64,000 nucleotides of DNA from Swaminathania salitolerans (GTDB taxonomy: Bacteria; Pseudomonadota; Alphaproteobacteria; Acetobacterales; Acetobacteraceae). Of this stretch, positions 47,355-60,755 are shown piece after piece (the first letter of the stretch is position 1; each line of letters starts with the position of its first letter). Below the pieces are notes generated by a model. It was given only the letters and a program-made list of their open reading frames with translations. It was not told where the DNA came from and ran no database searches. Location: positions 620,001-684,000 of the forward strand of contig NZ_BJVC01000002.1 of the NCBI RefSeq assembly GCF_007988945.1, given 5' to 3'. Made by a program: the position numbers and the translations under genes.

Positions 47355-47432
47355 GAAACGACGCGCTTACGGGCAGGTCTTCCGCGAATGGCAAGGCATG
47401 ATATAAGACGCTTCGTCAGTGGAAGAGTCGGC

Positions 47433-48311
47433 ATGCATCAGAACACAGATCCTCACGTAACTCCTGCGCGCGCAATCCAGCGTATCGGCTGCGCAATGAT
47501 GGCCAGCAGTTTCCTGTTGCTGAGCGGATGTGCGCTCTTTTCCAACAAGGAACAGCCGAAAACCCCCAAGGTGGCGAGCGCCGAAACACTGTACAATTAC
47601 GGCATCGATGCCCTGCACTCGAAGCGCTATACGCTGGCGAGCGGCGAATTCGAACTGCTCCAGCAGAATTATCCCTATTCCGGCTATGTCGGAAATGCGG
47701 AGCTGATGGAGGGGTACGCATATTATCTCCAGGGCGAATATGCGTTGTCCGTGCAGCAGCTCGAACGCTATCTTCTCCTGCATCCGACGAGCCCCGACGC
47801 AGCCTATGCCTATTATCTGCGCGCGCTCTGCTATTACGAGCAGATCGCCGAGGTCCAGCGCGACCAGCAGGGAACCGTCGAGGCCCTGAACGCCCTCGAG
47901 GAGGTCGTGACCCGCTTCCCGCAGACGGCCTATGCCCGCGATGCGCAGCTCAAGATCGATCTCTGCCGCGATCATCTCGCGGGCAAGGAAATGCTGGTCG
48001 GGCGCTATTACCAGCAGCAGCATATCTACGAGGCCGCACTCGGACGCTATCAGCGCGTGGTGCAGGACTTCCAGACGACCAATCACGTGGCCGAGGCGCT
48101 CGAACGACTGGTCGAGGTGGATCTCGAACTCGGCCTCGTCGACGAGGCGCGCAAGAATGCCGCTGTTCTCGGATATAACTATCCCGACAGCCAGTGGTAT
48201 CGTTACAGCTACAATATCCTCCGCAATCACGGCCTCCTGCCCGATCACAGCGTCAAGCCCACCTCGAAGCAACGGGGATTTTTCGGGCGCATGTGGCACG
48301 CCGTTTTCTGA
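47433..48311 (+). CDS. bamD: Outer-membrane assembly lipoprotein BamD
   Basis: BamD is the essential lipoprotein of the BAM complex that folds outer-membrane beta-barrels. The 292-residue precursor has a signal peptide ending LLLSGC with lipid-bearing Cys33, then tetratricopeptide-like repeats (LYNYGIDALHSKRYTLASGE, PYSGYVGNAELMEGYAYYLQ, FPQTAYARDAQLKIDLCR, ALERLVEVDLELGLVDEA). The ATG at 47433 has GGAAGAG just upstream. Its place between lpxC and recN is conserved in alphaproteobacteria. Confidence 0.96.
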   Translation: MHQNTDPHVTPARAIQRIGCAMMASSFLLLSGCALFSNKEQPKTPKVASAETLYNYGIDALHSKRYTLASGEFELLQQNYPYSGYVGNAELMEGYAYYLQGEYALSVQQLERYLLLHPTSPDAAYAYYLRALCYYEQIAEVQRDQQGTVEALNALEEVVTRFPQTAYARDAQLKIDLCRDHLAGKEMLVGRYYQQQHIYEAALGRYQRVVQDFQTTNHVAEALERLVEVDLELGLVDEARKNAAVLGYNYPDSQWYRYSYNILRNHGLLPDHSVKPTSKQRGFFGRMWHAVF

Positions 48312-48389
48312 GCGTTCCGACGCTTTTCCGCCGGAGCGCCGGAGCGCGCCCGGCGTAATCTCCGGCCGGACCCTGCAGGACCCCAGATC

Positions 48390-52168
<3,779 letters not shown>

Positions 52169-52375
52169 CGACCCCAACCCGGGAGACACCGGATCCGCAG
52201 CCGGAACATGCCCGATCGGAACCTGCCCGTTCCGGGGCCGGGCGCATCGCTCCGGCGCGGCGGGTTCACGGAAATGCCGCAGCGCGACCAGGGTATCCGG
52301 TCGGGAATACTGGCGCAGCGGAGATGAGGCGACTACAAGAAGGGCAATGAGCCTCTCTTTTCTTCTCCATCCGGG

Positions 52376-53734
52376 ATGTCCGCGATGACATTGCTGCTTC
52401 TCGGGCTGGTTGCCATGGTGGCGGCCATCGCCGTCTCCATCCTGATATCGCTTTCCGAAATCTCTTTCGCCGCGGCGCGCGATATCCGGCTCCGGGCTCT
52501 GGCGGAGCAGGGAGACAGCCGCGCAAGCGCCTTCCTCAGGCTGCGCCGCAACAGCGGTCAGGTCATTACCGTTCTCCAGATCTGCCTCAACGCGGTCGGC
52601 ATTCTTGGCGGCGTGATCTCGAGCGAGCTGCTCACCCCGGCCTTTACCCATGCCCTGATCGAAGCGGGGCTCGCCCCCGCGATTGCAGGCAAGACGGCGG
52701 CGGCTCTCGCCTTTATCGTCGTCACCGGGCTGTTCGTGCTCTTCGCCGATCTGCTGCCCAAGCGTATCGCCCTGAACAATCCCGATCGCGTGGCCCTGCG
52801 CGTGGCCTGGTTTCTTTCGGCGGCGCTGCGTCTTCTCTATCCGGTCGTCTGGATCTTCTCGATCGTGTCCGACTGGCTCCTGTCCCTCCTGCGCATTCCC
52901 GCGGCCTCGACGGTCGAACCCGTCACGCCTGAGGATCTGAATGCGATGCTCGCCGCGGGAACGGCATCGGGCGTGCTGCAGGAGAAGGAGCATCAGCTCA
53001 TCCAGAACGTTCTGGCGCTTCAGGATCGCTCCGTCACCTCCGCCATGACCCCACGCGACGAGATCGTCTATCTGGACATGCAGGAGAGCCTCGACTCCCA
53101 GCGGGACAAGGTGAGGATACGCCCCTATTCCCGATATCCGCTCTGCGATGGCGGGCTGGATCACGTCATCGGCTCGATCCGCGCCGAGGATGTGCTCGTT
53201 GCCGTGGTGGACGAAGTTCCCCCCGATGCCGATCCGAGCCAGCCGATAAGCAGCCAGATCTTCCGTATGCGGCGGGACGTGCTCTCCCTGCCCGACACGC
53301 TCAATCTCTGGGATACGCTCGCGCAGTTCGACACCCATGGCGCGGGCTTCGCGCTCATCGTCAACGAATACGGTCTCGTCGTCGGGCTGATCACCTTCAA
53401 GGACATCATGGGCGCCCTGATGGACGGGCTGGCAAGCCCCTTCGAGGAGCAGGCCATCGTTCGTCGCGATGCCAATTCCTGGCTGATCGACGGTGCGGCG
53501 CCCATTGGCGATGTGACCCGCGAGCTCGATATCGCCCTCGATGCGGACAGGGACCTGTTTCACACGATCGGAGGTTTCGTCATGCATCGTCTGCGTCGCA
53601 TGGCACGCAAGGCCGATCGCGTGGAGGCGGCCGGCTACCGTTTCGAGGTGGTCGATGTCGACGGCTTCCGGATCAACCAGCTTCTCGTCTCGCGCCTGCC
53701 CGGGACGGTCGGCGAGAAAATTCCCGGGCCGTAA
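52376..53734 (+). CDS. CNNM/CorC-type membrane protein with CBS domains
   Basis: The 452-residue protein has a DUF21 membrane domain (helices from about 1 to 170; SILISLSEISFAAARDIRLR), a pair of CBS domains (from TSAMTPRDEIVYLDMQ to LVVGLITFKDIMGALMDG) and a C-terminal CorC/HlyC-like domain (WLIDGAAPIGDVTRELDIAL). This layout is shared by YtfL (PaeA, linked to polyamine export) and by magnesium/cobalt-efflux proteins; the closest of these cannot be decided by eye. It lies 207 bp after ligA. The next gene begins 101 bp on. Confidence 0.9.
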   Translation: MSAMTLLLLGLVAMVAAIAVSILISLSEISFAAARDIRLRALAEQGDSRASAFLRLRRNSGQVITVLQICLNAVGILGGVISSELLTPAFTHALIEAGLAPAIAGKTAAALAFIVVTGLFVLFADLLPKRIALNNPDRVALRVAWFLSAALRLLYPVVWIFSIVSDWLLSLLRIPAASTVEPVTPEDLNAMLAAGTASGVLQEKEHQLIQNVLALQDRSVTSAMTPRDEIVYLDMQESLDSQRDKVRIRPYSRYPLCDGGLDHVIGSIRAEDVLVAVVDEVPPDADPSQPISSQIFRMRRDVLSLPDTLNLWDTLAQFDTHGAGFALIVNEYGLVVGLITFKDIMGALMDGLASPFEEQAIVRRDANSWLIDGAAPIGDVTRELDIALDADRDLFHTIGGFVMHRLRRMARKADRVEAAGYRFEVVDVDGFRINQLLVSRLPGTVGEKIPGP

Positions 53735-53835
53735 CTGACAAAACGTTACTCTCCCGCCCTGCCATCAACCTTTCCTTGACCTTTCGGCCCCGCCCGGCGT
53801 TCCTGTGACGATCACGCGAAACCGGATGGAGCGGA

Positions 53836-55917
53836 ATGACGGAAGGGGTGCAAATGCGCGCGCGCTGGTGGCCGCTGCCGAGCGATCTGCCGGCCCCCCC
53901 TTTCCAGCCGGGATGGATCGGTTTTTCGCTGCGTACCTGGGCTGCGGTCTGTCTCGCTCTCGCCACGGCCTTCTGGTCCCAGCTCGACTCTCCTGCCGGG
54001 GCGGCCGTCACGGTCATGATCATCGCCCAGCCCCTCAGGGGGCAGGCGCTCTCCAAGGCGATGTACCGCCTCATCGGGACGGCGCTCGGTGTCGCGGTGT
54101 CCATTGTCCTGATCGCGACCTTCAGCCAGGATCGGGGCATGTTGCTCGGGGGCTGTGCGCTCTGGCTCGCAGGCTGCACCTATGTCGGCACGCTCGAGCG
54201 GCATTTCCGCTCCTATGGCGCGCTGCTCGCCGGATATACGGTCGGACTGGTCGCCATCAATGTCATCGATACGCCCCAGACGGTTTTCGATGTTGCCCTC
54301 TCACGCGCGAGCTGCGTGGCCATCGGCATCGCTTCGGTCGCTCTGGTGAACATGCTCACCGGCTCGCCCAGGGCGTGGCAGAAACTTGCGGATAATCTCG
54401 AGGCAAAGGCGGGCAAGGTCAGACAGCTCGGTCGCAAGGCGATGGAGGGCGCTGCCATCGCCGATGCCATGGAGACGACGGCGCTTGCCAGCGAGGTCCT
54501 CTCGCTTTCCGCCCAGATCAGTTACGCACGCACCGAAATCGACCGGAGCACGCGCCGCATGGCGGGCGCGAGACTTGCAATCATCGGCATGCTGACCGTG
54601 CTCGGGGCGAGCCGGTCTCTTGCCCATATTCTCCGGAACAAAGCCGTATCCGGTCTCGCCAGACGCCATGTTCTCGCCTGGCACGAAAAGCGTGACGAAG
54701 GATTCGACCGGTTCGAAACCGTCCGCTCCGTGCTCGAACGGATGCGCGAAGAAGATCCCGCCTATCGTCTGACGCCCGTGGACGCCCATTATCTGGAACG
54801 CGCTGCGGTGATGCTCAGCAATCGTCTGCATATCAGCACAGGCACGAGGACGCTCCAGCACGCGACCCCGGCTGGAAAAGCGCTCAGGCTCGCCCGTATC
54901 GCGCAGCATCCCGACCATGTCGCGGCCTTCGTCAATGCGATGCGGGTCCTGATCGGGTTCTCGATCACGGCGGGTCTGTGTATCGCCTGTGGCCTTCCGG
55001 CCTCGATGACCGCTTTGTCGCAGGCGGCGCTGATCCTGACGCTTGCCTCGACCTCGGCCGATACGTCGCAATTCGGCATGGGGGCAATTCTCGGACTTTC
55101 CCTCGCAGTGGGCGTCGCTATCGGCATGAATTACTGGGTCCTGCCCTATGTCGCGGCCTTCGGCGCCCTTTCCCTCGTCTTTCTGCCCCACACGGTCTTT
55201 GCGTGCCTCATGCTCATGAACGCGCGCACGAGCGCGATGGGCTTCAATTACGGGGCGTTCTTTCCGGTCATTCTGGGTCTCGGCAATCATCACGAATACG
55301 ATCCGTCCGCGTTCATCTCCAGAAACCTTTTCTATCTCCTCTCGGGGGTGGTCTCCTTCGTCATCCTCGTTCTCCTGTTTCCACCCACACCCGCGCATAG
55401 GCGGTTTCGTATCGCCGCCGCCATCGGCCGGGATTTCGAGAGACAGATGGAAGGAAAGGGCCTGCCCGCCGGCGCCACGCTTCTGACGCGCAAATATGAC
55501 CGTCTGACCCAGCTTCTCGACTGGACCAACCGGCTCAGATCGGGGCGCCCCGTCAATCGCCATGTCTTCGACCGGCTGGTCATGCTGGAAGATCTCACTT
55601 CCACCCTGGCGCGGCTCCACCATTATCTCGATCAGGCACGCGACTGCCCGGAGCTCGCATCGCTTTCGGACCAGGCAAGCCGCGTCATGAAGACGGCGTC
55701 GCTCGACGCGCTGCAGGAGACCCTCGCCCGGTTCGCCTCCCGTTTTCTTGCCCGGGCAGACGAAGCCCCGCCACAGGCATGCGCCGTTGCCGTTCTCTGC
55801 GCGGGGAGCCTGGAGGCAGTTCGCGAGACGCTCGGCGAGAACCGTTCGACCCTGCGTCATTTCGGGCTGGCCCGGCCCCGCTGGGCGAACCGGGCCGGCC
55901 GGGAGACGCAGGGATGA
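53836..55917 (+). CDS. FUSC-family exporter, AaeB-like
   Basis: The 693-residue protein has two membrane bundles (about 28-185 and 375-530) with cytoplasmic regions after each, as in AaeB. LDSPAGAAVTVMIIAQPLRGQ parallels the sequence of the FUSC gene at 6356. It is followed by a DUF1656 protein (4-nt overlap) and an HlyD-type adaptor, forming a complete AaeB-AaeX-AaeA-like efflux set for aromatic carboxylic acids or similar toxic compounds. A second ATG at 53854 has the stronger GGAAGGGG upstream and may be the true start. An outer-membrane channel is not encoded here. No linked regulator is seen. Confidence 0.88.
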   Translation: MTEGVQMRARWWPLPSDLPAPPFQPGWIGFSLRTWAAVCLALATAFWSQLDSPAGAAVTVMIIAQPLRGQALSKAMYRLIGTALGVAVSIVLIATFSQDRGMLLGGCALWLAGCTYVGTLERHFRSYGALLAGYTVGLVAINVIDTPQTVFDVALSRASCVAIGIASVALVNMLTGSPRAWQKLADNLEAKAGKVRQLGRKAMEGAAIADAMETTALASEVLSLSAQISYARTEIDRSTRRMAGARLAIIGMLTVLGASRSLAHILRNKAVSGLARRHVLAWHEKRDEGFDRFETVRSVLERMREEDPAYRLTPVDAHYLERAAVMLSNRLHISTGTRTLQHATPAGKALRLARIAQHPDHVAAFVNAMRVLIGFSITAGLCIACGLPASMTALSQAALILTLASTSADTSQFGMGAILGLSLAVGVAIGMNYWVLPYVAAFGALSLVFLPHTVFACLMLMNARTSAMGFNYGAFFPVILGLGNHHEYDPSAFISRNLFYLLSGVVSFVILVLLFPPTPAHRRFRIAAAIGRDFERQMEGKGLPAGATLLTRKYDRLTQLLDWTNRLRSGRPVNRHVFDRLVMLEDLTSTLARLHHYLDQARDCPELASLSDQASRVMKTASLDALQETLARFASRFLARADEAPPQACAVAVLCAGSLEAVRETLGENRSTLRHFGLARPRWANRAGRETQG

Positions 55918-56108
55918 GTAATGTCATCGATATCGAGGGCGTTCTGATCTCGGCCTTCGTCGCCAATCTGTTTCTCGCGCTCCTGACCCTGGCCGTGATC
56001 CGGTGGAGCTTCGGCCGGCTCGATCTCTGGCGCTTCTTCTGGAATCCGCCGCTCGCGCAATTCGGCCTTCTGGTCTGCCTGCTCGGTCTGTACACCTGGT
56101 TGTTGTGA
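55914..56108 (+). CDS. DUF1656 (AaeX-like) small membrane protein
   Basis: The 64-residue protein has two membrane helices, about 9-30 and 45-63, separated by SFGRLDLWRFFWNPPLAQFG. AaeX-type proteins accompany AaeA and AaeB in efflux operons; their exact role is not known. The ATG at 55914 overlaps the exporter stop (ATGA), and a longer open frame upstream is exporter sequence in another frame. The HlyD gene begins 12 bp on. Confidence 0.9.
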   Translation: MSNVIDIEGVLISAFVANLFLALLTLAVIRWSFGRLDLWRFFWNPPLAQFGLLVCLLGLYTWLL

Positions 56109-56120
56109 AAGAACCCCGTC

Positions 56121-57068
56121 TTGCTCGCTCGCGCTTCGCGTTTCATCCGGTTACTGATCACGCTCTCCGTTCTGCTGGTGGCGGGCGTCGTCATCGTGAT
56201 TCTCTGGGATTACTACACCGCCGCACCATGGACCCGTAACGGGCAGGTGCGTGCCCAGGTGGTGAACATGGCGCCCCGGGTTACCGGCGAAATCGTCTCG
56301 GTGCGCGTGCATGACAACCAGTTCGTCCATCGTGGCGACGTGCTGTATGTGATCGATCCGTTCGACTTCAATGTCCGTGTGGCCTCGGCGGAGGCAACCG
56401 TCGCCGAGCGCAAGGCCGATCTCGACTTCCGCACCTCCCAGTTCCGCAGGCGACGGGCGATCCCCGGCGTTGCGGTATCGGGAGAGGAAAAGCAGCAATA
56501 CGAGGCCGCCGCGGCACAGGCAAAAGCCCAGTTCGACGCAGCAAAGGCAGAGCTGCGTCAGGCGCGCATCAACCTGCAGCGCACGGTCGTGCGGAGCTCT
56601 CTGGATGGATATGTCACCAATCTGATGATGCGCCCGGGCGATTTCGCAACCGCAGGCCACGTCAACATCCAGATCATCGACTCCGCTTCCTACTGGGTCG
56701 ATGGCTATTTCGAGGAAACGAAGGTCCATAATATCGAGGTCGGCGACAGGGTCCGCATGGATCTCATGGGCGCACACACCCCGATCTTCGGTCATGTCGA
56801 GAGCATCACCCGCGGTATCTCGAGCATGAATGCCTCGACCGCGACACAGGGCCTGCCTTCAGTGGACCCCGTCTATACCTGGGTCCGGCTGGCGCAGCGT
56901 ATTCCGGTACGGGTCCATATCGACACCCTGCCTCCCTCGGTTCACCTTGCGGCTGGCATGACGGCGACGGTCACGATAGTCTCCGAAAATGGCCATCGCA
57001 GGCATATGTCAGCCGGAGAAGCCCTGCATCATTTCGGCGACGACATGGCGCATGTGTTCGGTCACTGA
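56121..57068 (+). CDS. HlyD-family periplasmic adaptor, AaeA-like
   Basis: The 315-residue protein starts at TTG 56121 and has a membrane anchor (about 10-30), then a biotinyl-lipoyl-like lead (APRVTGEIVSVRVHDNQFVH), a helical hairpin rich in alanine and glutamine (about 90-160), and the barrel domain (FEETKVHNIEVGDRVRMDLM, LAAGMTATVTIV). It should bridge the FUSC exporter to an outer-membrane channel. No ATG start fits better. The alternative is a later start within the anchor, which would break the helix. Confidence 0.9.
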   Translation: MLARASRFIRLLITLSVLLVAGVVIVILWDYYTAAPWTRNGQVRAQVVNMAPRVTGEIVSVRVHDNQFVHRGDVLYVIDPFDFNVRVASAEATVAERKADLDFRTSQFRRRRAIPGVAVSGEEKQQYEAAAAQAKAQFDAAKAELRQARINLQRTVVRSSLDGYVTNLMMRPGDFATAGHVNIQIIDSASYWVDGYFEETKVHNIEVGDRVRMDLMGAHTPIFGHVESITRGISSMNASTATQGLPSVDPVYTWVRLAQRIPVRVHIDTLPPSVHLAAGMTATVTIVSENGHRRHMSAGEALHHFGDDMAHVFGH

Positions 57069-57145
57069 TCCATCGTCGAGGCGTCACCGGGCCACCACCG
57101 GGCCCTTCCTGTCACTCTCCTCCCGCCCTTCTTCCGGAGCCGTTC

Positions 57146-57718
57146 TTGACCGATCTTTCCCGCGTTGCGCTCCTCGTCATCGATGTCCAGAACGATTTCC
57201 TGCCCGGGGGCGCCCTCGCCATCCCCGACGCTGACTCGATCCTCGCCCCCGTCAACGCGCTCATGGCCTTGCCCTTTGCCGCAATCGTCGCCAGCCGCGA
57301 CTGGCATCCCCCGCTTCATGTCTCGTTCCAGCCCGAAGGCGGCCCCTGGCCCGTGCATTGCGTTGCAGGCACGAAAGGCGCCGCCTTCCCTCCCGCGCTG
57401 GAGCGGAGCCGGCTGACCCATATCGTGCACAAGGGCCTCGATCCGCAGTGCGATTCCTATTCGGCGTTCTTCGACAATGCCCGCCGCCACCGGACCGGCC
57501 TCGAGGGCTTGCTGCGCGATCTGGACATCACGCGGGTGGTTCTGTGCGGACTGGCGCTGGATGTCTGTGTCGCCGCCACCGCAATGGACGCGGTCGGATG
57601 CGGCTTCGGGGCGTCCATCGTCCTTCCCGCCTGCCGGGCCGTCCGACCGGATACCGGGGCCTGCCTGTCCATGCTCCGGAAGCACGGAATCGGACTCGGG
57701 ACGACCCTCGCGCCCTGA
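57146..57718 (+). CDS. pncA: Nicotinamidase
   Basis: PncA deamidates nicotinamide to nicotinate for NAD salvage. The 190-residue protein has Asp13 in VIDVQNDFLPGG, metal ligands in ASRDWHPPLHVSF (Asp52, His54, His58) and WPVHCVAGT (His71), Lys96 and the nucleophile Cys141 in LCGLALDVCVAA. The start is TTG at 57146. It stands 77 bp after the adaptor gene and 94 bp before the PepSY gene; a shared transcript is possible but not clear. Confidence 0.93.
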   Translation: MTDLSRVALLVIDVQNDFLPGGALAIPDADSILAPVNALMALPFAAIVASRDWHPPLHVSFQPEGGPWPVHCVAGTKGAAFPPALERSRLTHIVHKGLDPQCDSYSAFFDNARRHRTGLEGLLRDLDITRVVLCGLALDVCVAATAMDAVGCGFGASIVLPACRAVRPDTGACLSMLRKHGIGLGTTLAP

Positions 57719-57812
57719 TCGACCGCGCCCGGCAAGAGGGGCGCGTCGACATGGGCTGGACATCGGAAGCAACGCACCCGGAACGGTGCATCGAAGCTGC
57801 GGGATTCTTTTC

Positions 57813-59363
57813 ATGCCAACGGGGAGAAAAGCCACGATCCGACGGATCTTCCTGCTTCATCGCTGGCTCGGCATGGGTCTCGCCCCTCTGATGGTCATGT
57901 GGTGCCTCTCGGGCATCGTCATGCTCTGGCACCCATGGCCCACGCCGGACGCCGAACGCGTCCTGCGTGCGCATCCCGATCTGCATCTCCCGGCTACAAC
58001 GATTCTTCCACCGGCGCTCAACGTCGCGCGCAGGGCACGGATCGCCATGGCGGGCGACGACGCAGTCGTGACCGTGCTGCCCGACAATGCCCCCGGCAGT
58101 AGCGACGCATCGGGGTTCTCCCTCCGCTCGGGGCGGGCGGTAACGCACCGGGCAGAGGCCCTCGTGCCCGATGCACGCGCCTATCTCCCCGGAGGCGAAC
58201 GGGATGCGCCGCTCCATGCAGCCGGTCTGCGACGCACCGACCAGTGGATCATGAATACGAAAGGGCGCGCACAGGGATTCTATCGCTACGATTTCGCAGA
58301 CCCCGAACGCACATCCCTCTATATCGCGCCGGTCAGCGGCGACGTCGTTCAGTCAACGACACGCAGAGAGCGTTTCTGGGCATGGATCGGCCCCGTGCCT
58401 CACTGGTTGTATTTCTCGCTTCTGCGTCGTCACGACCGGCTATGGGCCGACACGCTGATCCTTCTCTCCGCGCCCTCCATTTTCCTGACCGTAACCGGGC
58501 TGTGGATCGGCCTGAGGCGTTTCGGCTCCCGCAGAGGCCGCAGGACCGGCGCAGGGAACAGGGACGGAGGCCGCCGCCGGAGGTTCCGGGCCTCTCCCTA
58601 TCGCGGTGCTGCCATGCTGCATCATCTGGCGGGATTGTCCTTCGGCCTTTTTGCACTGAGCTGGATCACGACGGGCTTTCTGAGCATGAATCCCGCCGGT
58701 TTCCTCGAGAAGACCCCTCCCCCCGACTGGACGCAGCAGATCAGCGGCCCTCTCGATGCCAGAGCGGTCGCCGCTGCCCTCCCCGCTCTGCAAAAAGAAC
58801 CCGGCATCGTCGCCGTCGAACTCGATCATATCGGCCCCGGGCTCTTCCTCACCCGTCTCAACCGGGATGGGACGCGCAGACGCACCGATGACAGGGCACG
58901 TCCCGCGCCCCTCAGCGCAGACGCGCTCAGGCAGCAGCTCGCACAGAACGGCATCGAGGCACGGGTCGACAGGCTCGCCCGTGACGATGCCTATTATTTC
59001 TCGAACCGCCATCGCACCCGACCGTTTCCGGTGTTCAGGATCGCGGGGCCTGACGGCACGCGTCTCTATCTCGACCCCGTTTCCGGCGCACCGCTCCTCG
59101 TCGTCGGCCAGGCCGCACGCGAGACGCGCTGGATCGTGTACGGTCCGCACGATCTCGATTTCCTCTCATTCCTGCGCGCGCCGTCGAGCCGCATCCTGCT
59201 GCTCCTGCCCCTGCTTTGTGGCGTAGCCCTGCTCTGCCTTTGCGGGTTATGGATCGGGATATGCCGCATGGGCTACATGCTGGACCGGCATCGTCGCAGC
59301 GCGAGGCGCCGCCGGCCTGGCCGCAGGCCGGTCCGGCAGAAGGAAAGAGAGTCCCGACCATGA
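57813..59363 (+). CDS. PepSY-associated membrane protein
   Basis: The 516-residue protein has the PepSY-TM layout: a first helix (about 18-38) near RWLGMGLAPLMVMWCLSG, a periplasmic part with PepSY-like segments (GFYRYDFADPERTSLYIAPV), two central helices near RLWADTLILLSAPSIFLTVT and MLHHLAGLSFGLFALSW, a second PepSY-like part (FPVFRIAGPDGTRLYLDPVS) and a final helix (about 470-490). Such proteins are often found beside iron-uptake genes and may take part in ferric reduction, but no receptor is next to this one. The ATG at 57813 is chosen by topology. Its stop overlaps the next gene. Confidence 0.8.
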   Translation: MPTGRKATIRRIFLLHRWLGMGLAPLMVMWCLSGIVMLWHPWPTPDAERVLRAHPDLHLPATTILPPALNVARRARIAMAGDDAVVTVLPDNAPGSSDASGFSLRSGRAVTHRAEALVPDARAYLPGGERDAPLHAAGLRRTDQWIMNTKGRAQGFYRYDFADPERTSLYIAPVSGDVVQSTTRRERFWAWIGPVPHWLYFSLLRRHDRLWADTLILLSAPSIFLTVTGLWIGLRRFGSRRGRRTGAGNRDGGRRRRFRASPYRGAAMLHHLAGLSFGLFALSWITTGFLSMNPAGFLEKTPPPDWTQQISGPLDARAVAAALPALQKEPGIVAVELDHIGPGLFLTRLNRDGTRRRTDDRARPAPLSADALRQQLAQNGIEARVDRLARDDAYYFSNRHRTRPFPVFRIAGPDGTRLYLDPVSGAPLLVVGQAARETRWIVYGPHDLDFLSFLRAPSSRILLLLPLLCGVALLCLCGLWIGICRMGYMLDRHRRSARRRRPGRRPVRQKERESRP

Positions 59364-60322
59364 CCGCATCGGCCCGTCAGACGGAAACCGCTCACGATAT
59401 CCCGCTCGGGATCCTGAGCGGTGCGGGAGCCGGAGCCTTATGGGGGCTGGTCTTTCTCGCGCCCGAACTCGCACGCGATTTTTCTGCGCTCGATCTCGCT
59501 GCGGGGCGCTACTGCGCCTATGGCCTGATTGCGCTCGTGCTCGTCTTTCCCCGGCTGGGCCATTACCGGCGCCTGCTCACCCTGCGGGACTGGTGGGTAC
59601 TGGCCGGGCTCGCCCTGTTCGGCAACAGCTTCTATTATGTGATGCTTTCGGCGGCGGTACAGAAAGGCGGCATTGCCCTGACCTCTCTCGTCATCGGTTT
59701 CATGCCGGTCGCAGTGACCGTTATCGGCAGCCGCGACCGGCATGCGCCCTCGCTGCGCAGGCTTTTCCCCTCGCTTGCCCTGTGCGCTGCCGGCGCCTGC
59801 TGCATCGGCTGGCAGGCCGTGACAGGCCATGACGGGCTCTCCCGGCGTCTGACCGGGCTGATCTGTGCGCTGCTGGCCCTTGCCTCCTGGACCGGATTTG
59901 CCGTCGGCAACAGCCGGGCCCTTGCCGCACATCCTGCGATATCGCCCCATGACTGGAACCTGCTGACCGGGGTGATGACCGGACTTCAGGCCATTGCCCT
60001 CATTCCTCTGGCACGGCTGACCGATACGGCCGCGCATGACGCAACGCGCTGGCTCTTTCTCGCGGGGCTTTCGCTTGCCGTGGCCGTCATCGCGTCCCTG
60101 TGCGGCAATGCTTTGTGGAACCGCATGAGCCGGCTCCTCCCGCTGACCATGACCGGGCAGATGATCCTTTTCGAGACGGCATTTGCGCTCACCTACGGCT
60201 TTCTCTGGTCCTGGCGCTGGCCCAGCCTGCCGGAACTTGCCGCTTTCGGGTTCATCGTGGCCAGCGTCACGAGTTGCATCGCCGCGCATCGCAAGCCGGT
60301 CGGTCCTGCCCCGGCCGGATAG
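59360..60322 (+). CDS. EamA-family (DMT) permease
   Basis: The 320-residue protein has ten membrane helices in two repeats (GAGAGALWGLVFLAPELARD in the first; ALLALASWTGFAVGNSRALA in the second), the drug/metabolite transporter fold. Substrates of this family are amino acids, sugars or other small metabolites and cannot be told from sequence. The ATG at 59360 overlaps the PepSY-protein stop (ATGA), so these two are coupled. A GC-rich hairpin over its stop codon probably ends the transcript. Confidence 0.88.
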   Translation: MTASARQTETAHDIPLGILSGAGAGALWGLVFLAPELARDFSALDLAAGRYCAYGLIALVLVFPRLGHYRRLLTLRDWWVLAGLALFGNSFYYVMLSAAVQKGGIALTSLVIGFMPVAVTVIGSRDRHAPSLRRLFPSLALCAAGACCIGWQAVTGHDGLSRRLTGLICALLALASWTGFAVGNSRALAAHPAISPHDWNLLTGVMTGLQAIALIPLARLTDTAAHDATRWLFLAGLSLAVAVIASLCGNALWNRMSRLLPLTMTGQMILFETAFALTYGFLWSWRWPSLPELAAFGFIVASVTSCIAAHRKPVGPAPAG

Positions 60323-60340
60323 GCAGTCCTTCCCGGCCGG
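60311..60340. terminator. GC-rich hairpin between convergent EamA and response-regulator genes
   Basis: CCGGCCGG occurs at 60311-60318 and 60333-60340, self-complementary copies around a 14-nt loop that contains the EamA stop codon. Both genes point at it. There is no T-run on either side, so it may act as a bidirectional, factor-assisted terminator. Confidence 0.45.
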
Positions 60341-60371
60341 TCCTCATGCGAGGTCTCGCCGGGACGGGTAC

Positions 60372-60755
60372 TCAGGCAAATGCCTCCAGCGCGCCGCGCA
60401 CGCGATGTTCGTTGAGCGGTTTCGGAAGGAAGGTCGCACGCGGCGGGATGGTCCCGCTATGCGGAATACCGCGCCCGCTCGTGACGATGATATCGATGGA
60501 GGGCCAGCGCGCCCTGACGATGCCCACGAGTCCAAGCCCGTCCATCGTCCCGGGCATATCCACATCGGCCATCACGATCCGGATATCGGACCGCCGCTCG
60601 AGAACGTCCATCGCCTGATCGGCATCCGCCGCCTCGAGCACGCGGTACCCCGCCTCCTCGACCAGATCCATCAGACTTATGCGCTGGAGCGCTTCGTCCT
60701 CGACGATCAGCACGAGCGCGCCCTGTTCCGGGCAACAGGAAAGCGAAGGCGGCAT
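60372..60755 (-). CDS. Single-domain response regulator
   Basis: The 127-residue receiver domain has acidic Glu19-Asp20 in LIVEDEA, the phosphate-accepting Asp64 in VMADVDMPG, Thr92 in VTSGRG and Lys112 in FLPKPL. There is no output domain, so it probably works by protein contact or as a phosphate sink. Its ATG overlaps the stop of the histidine-kinase gene by one base (TGATG), so the two form a dedicated pair. Confidence 0.93.
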   Translation of the reverse strand: MPPSLSCCPEQGALVLIVEDEALQRISLMDLVEEAGYRVLEAADADQAMDVLERRSDIRIVMADVDMPGTMDGLGLVGIVRARWPSIDIIVTSGRGIPHSGTIPPRATFLPKPLNEHRVRGALEAFA

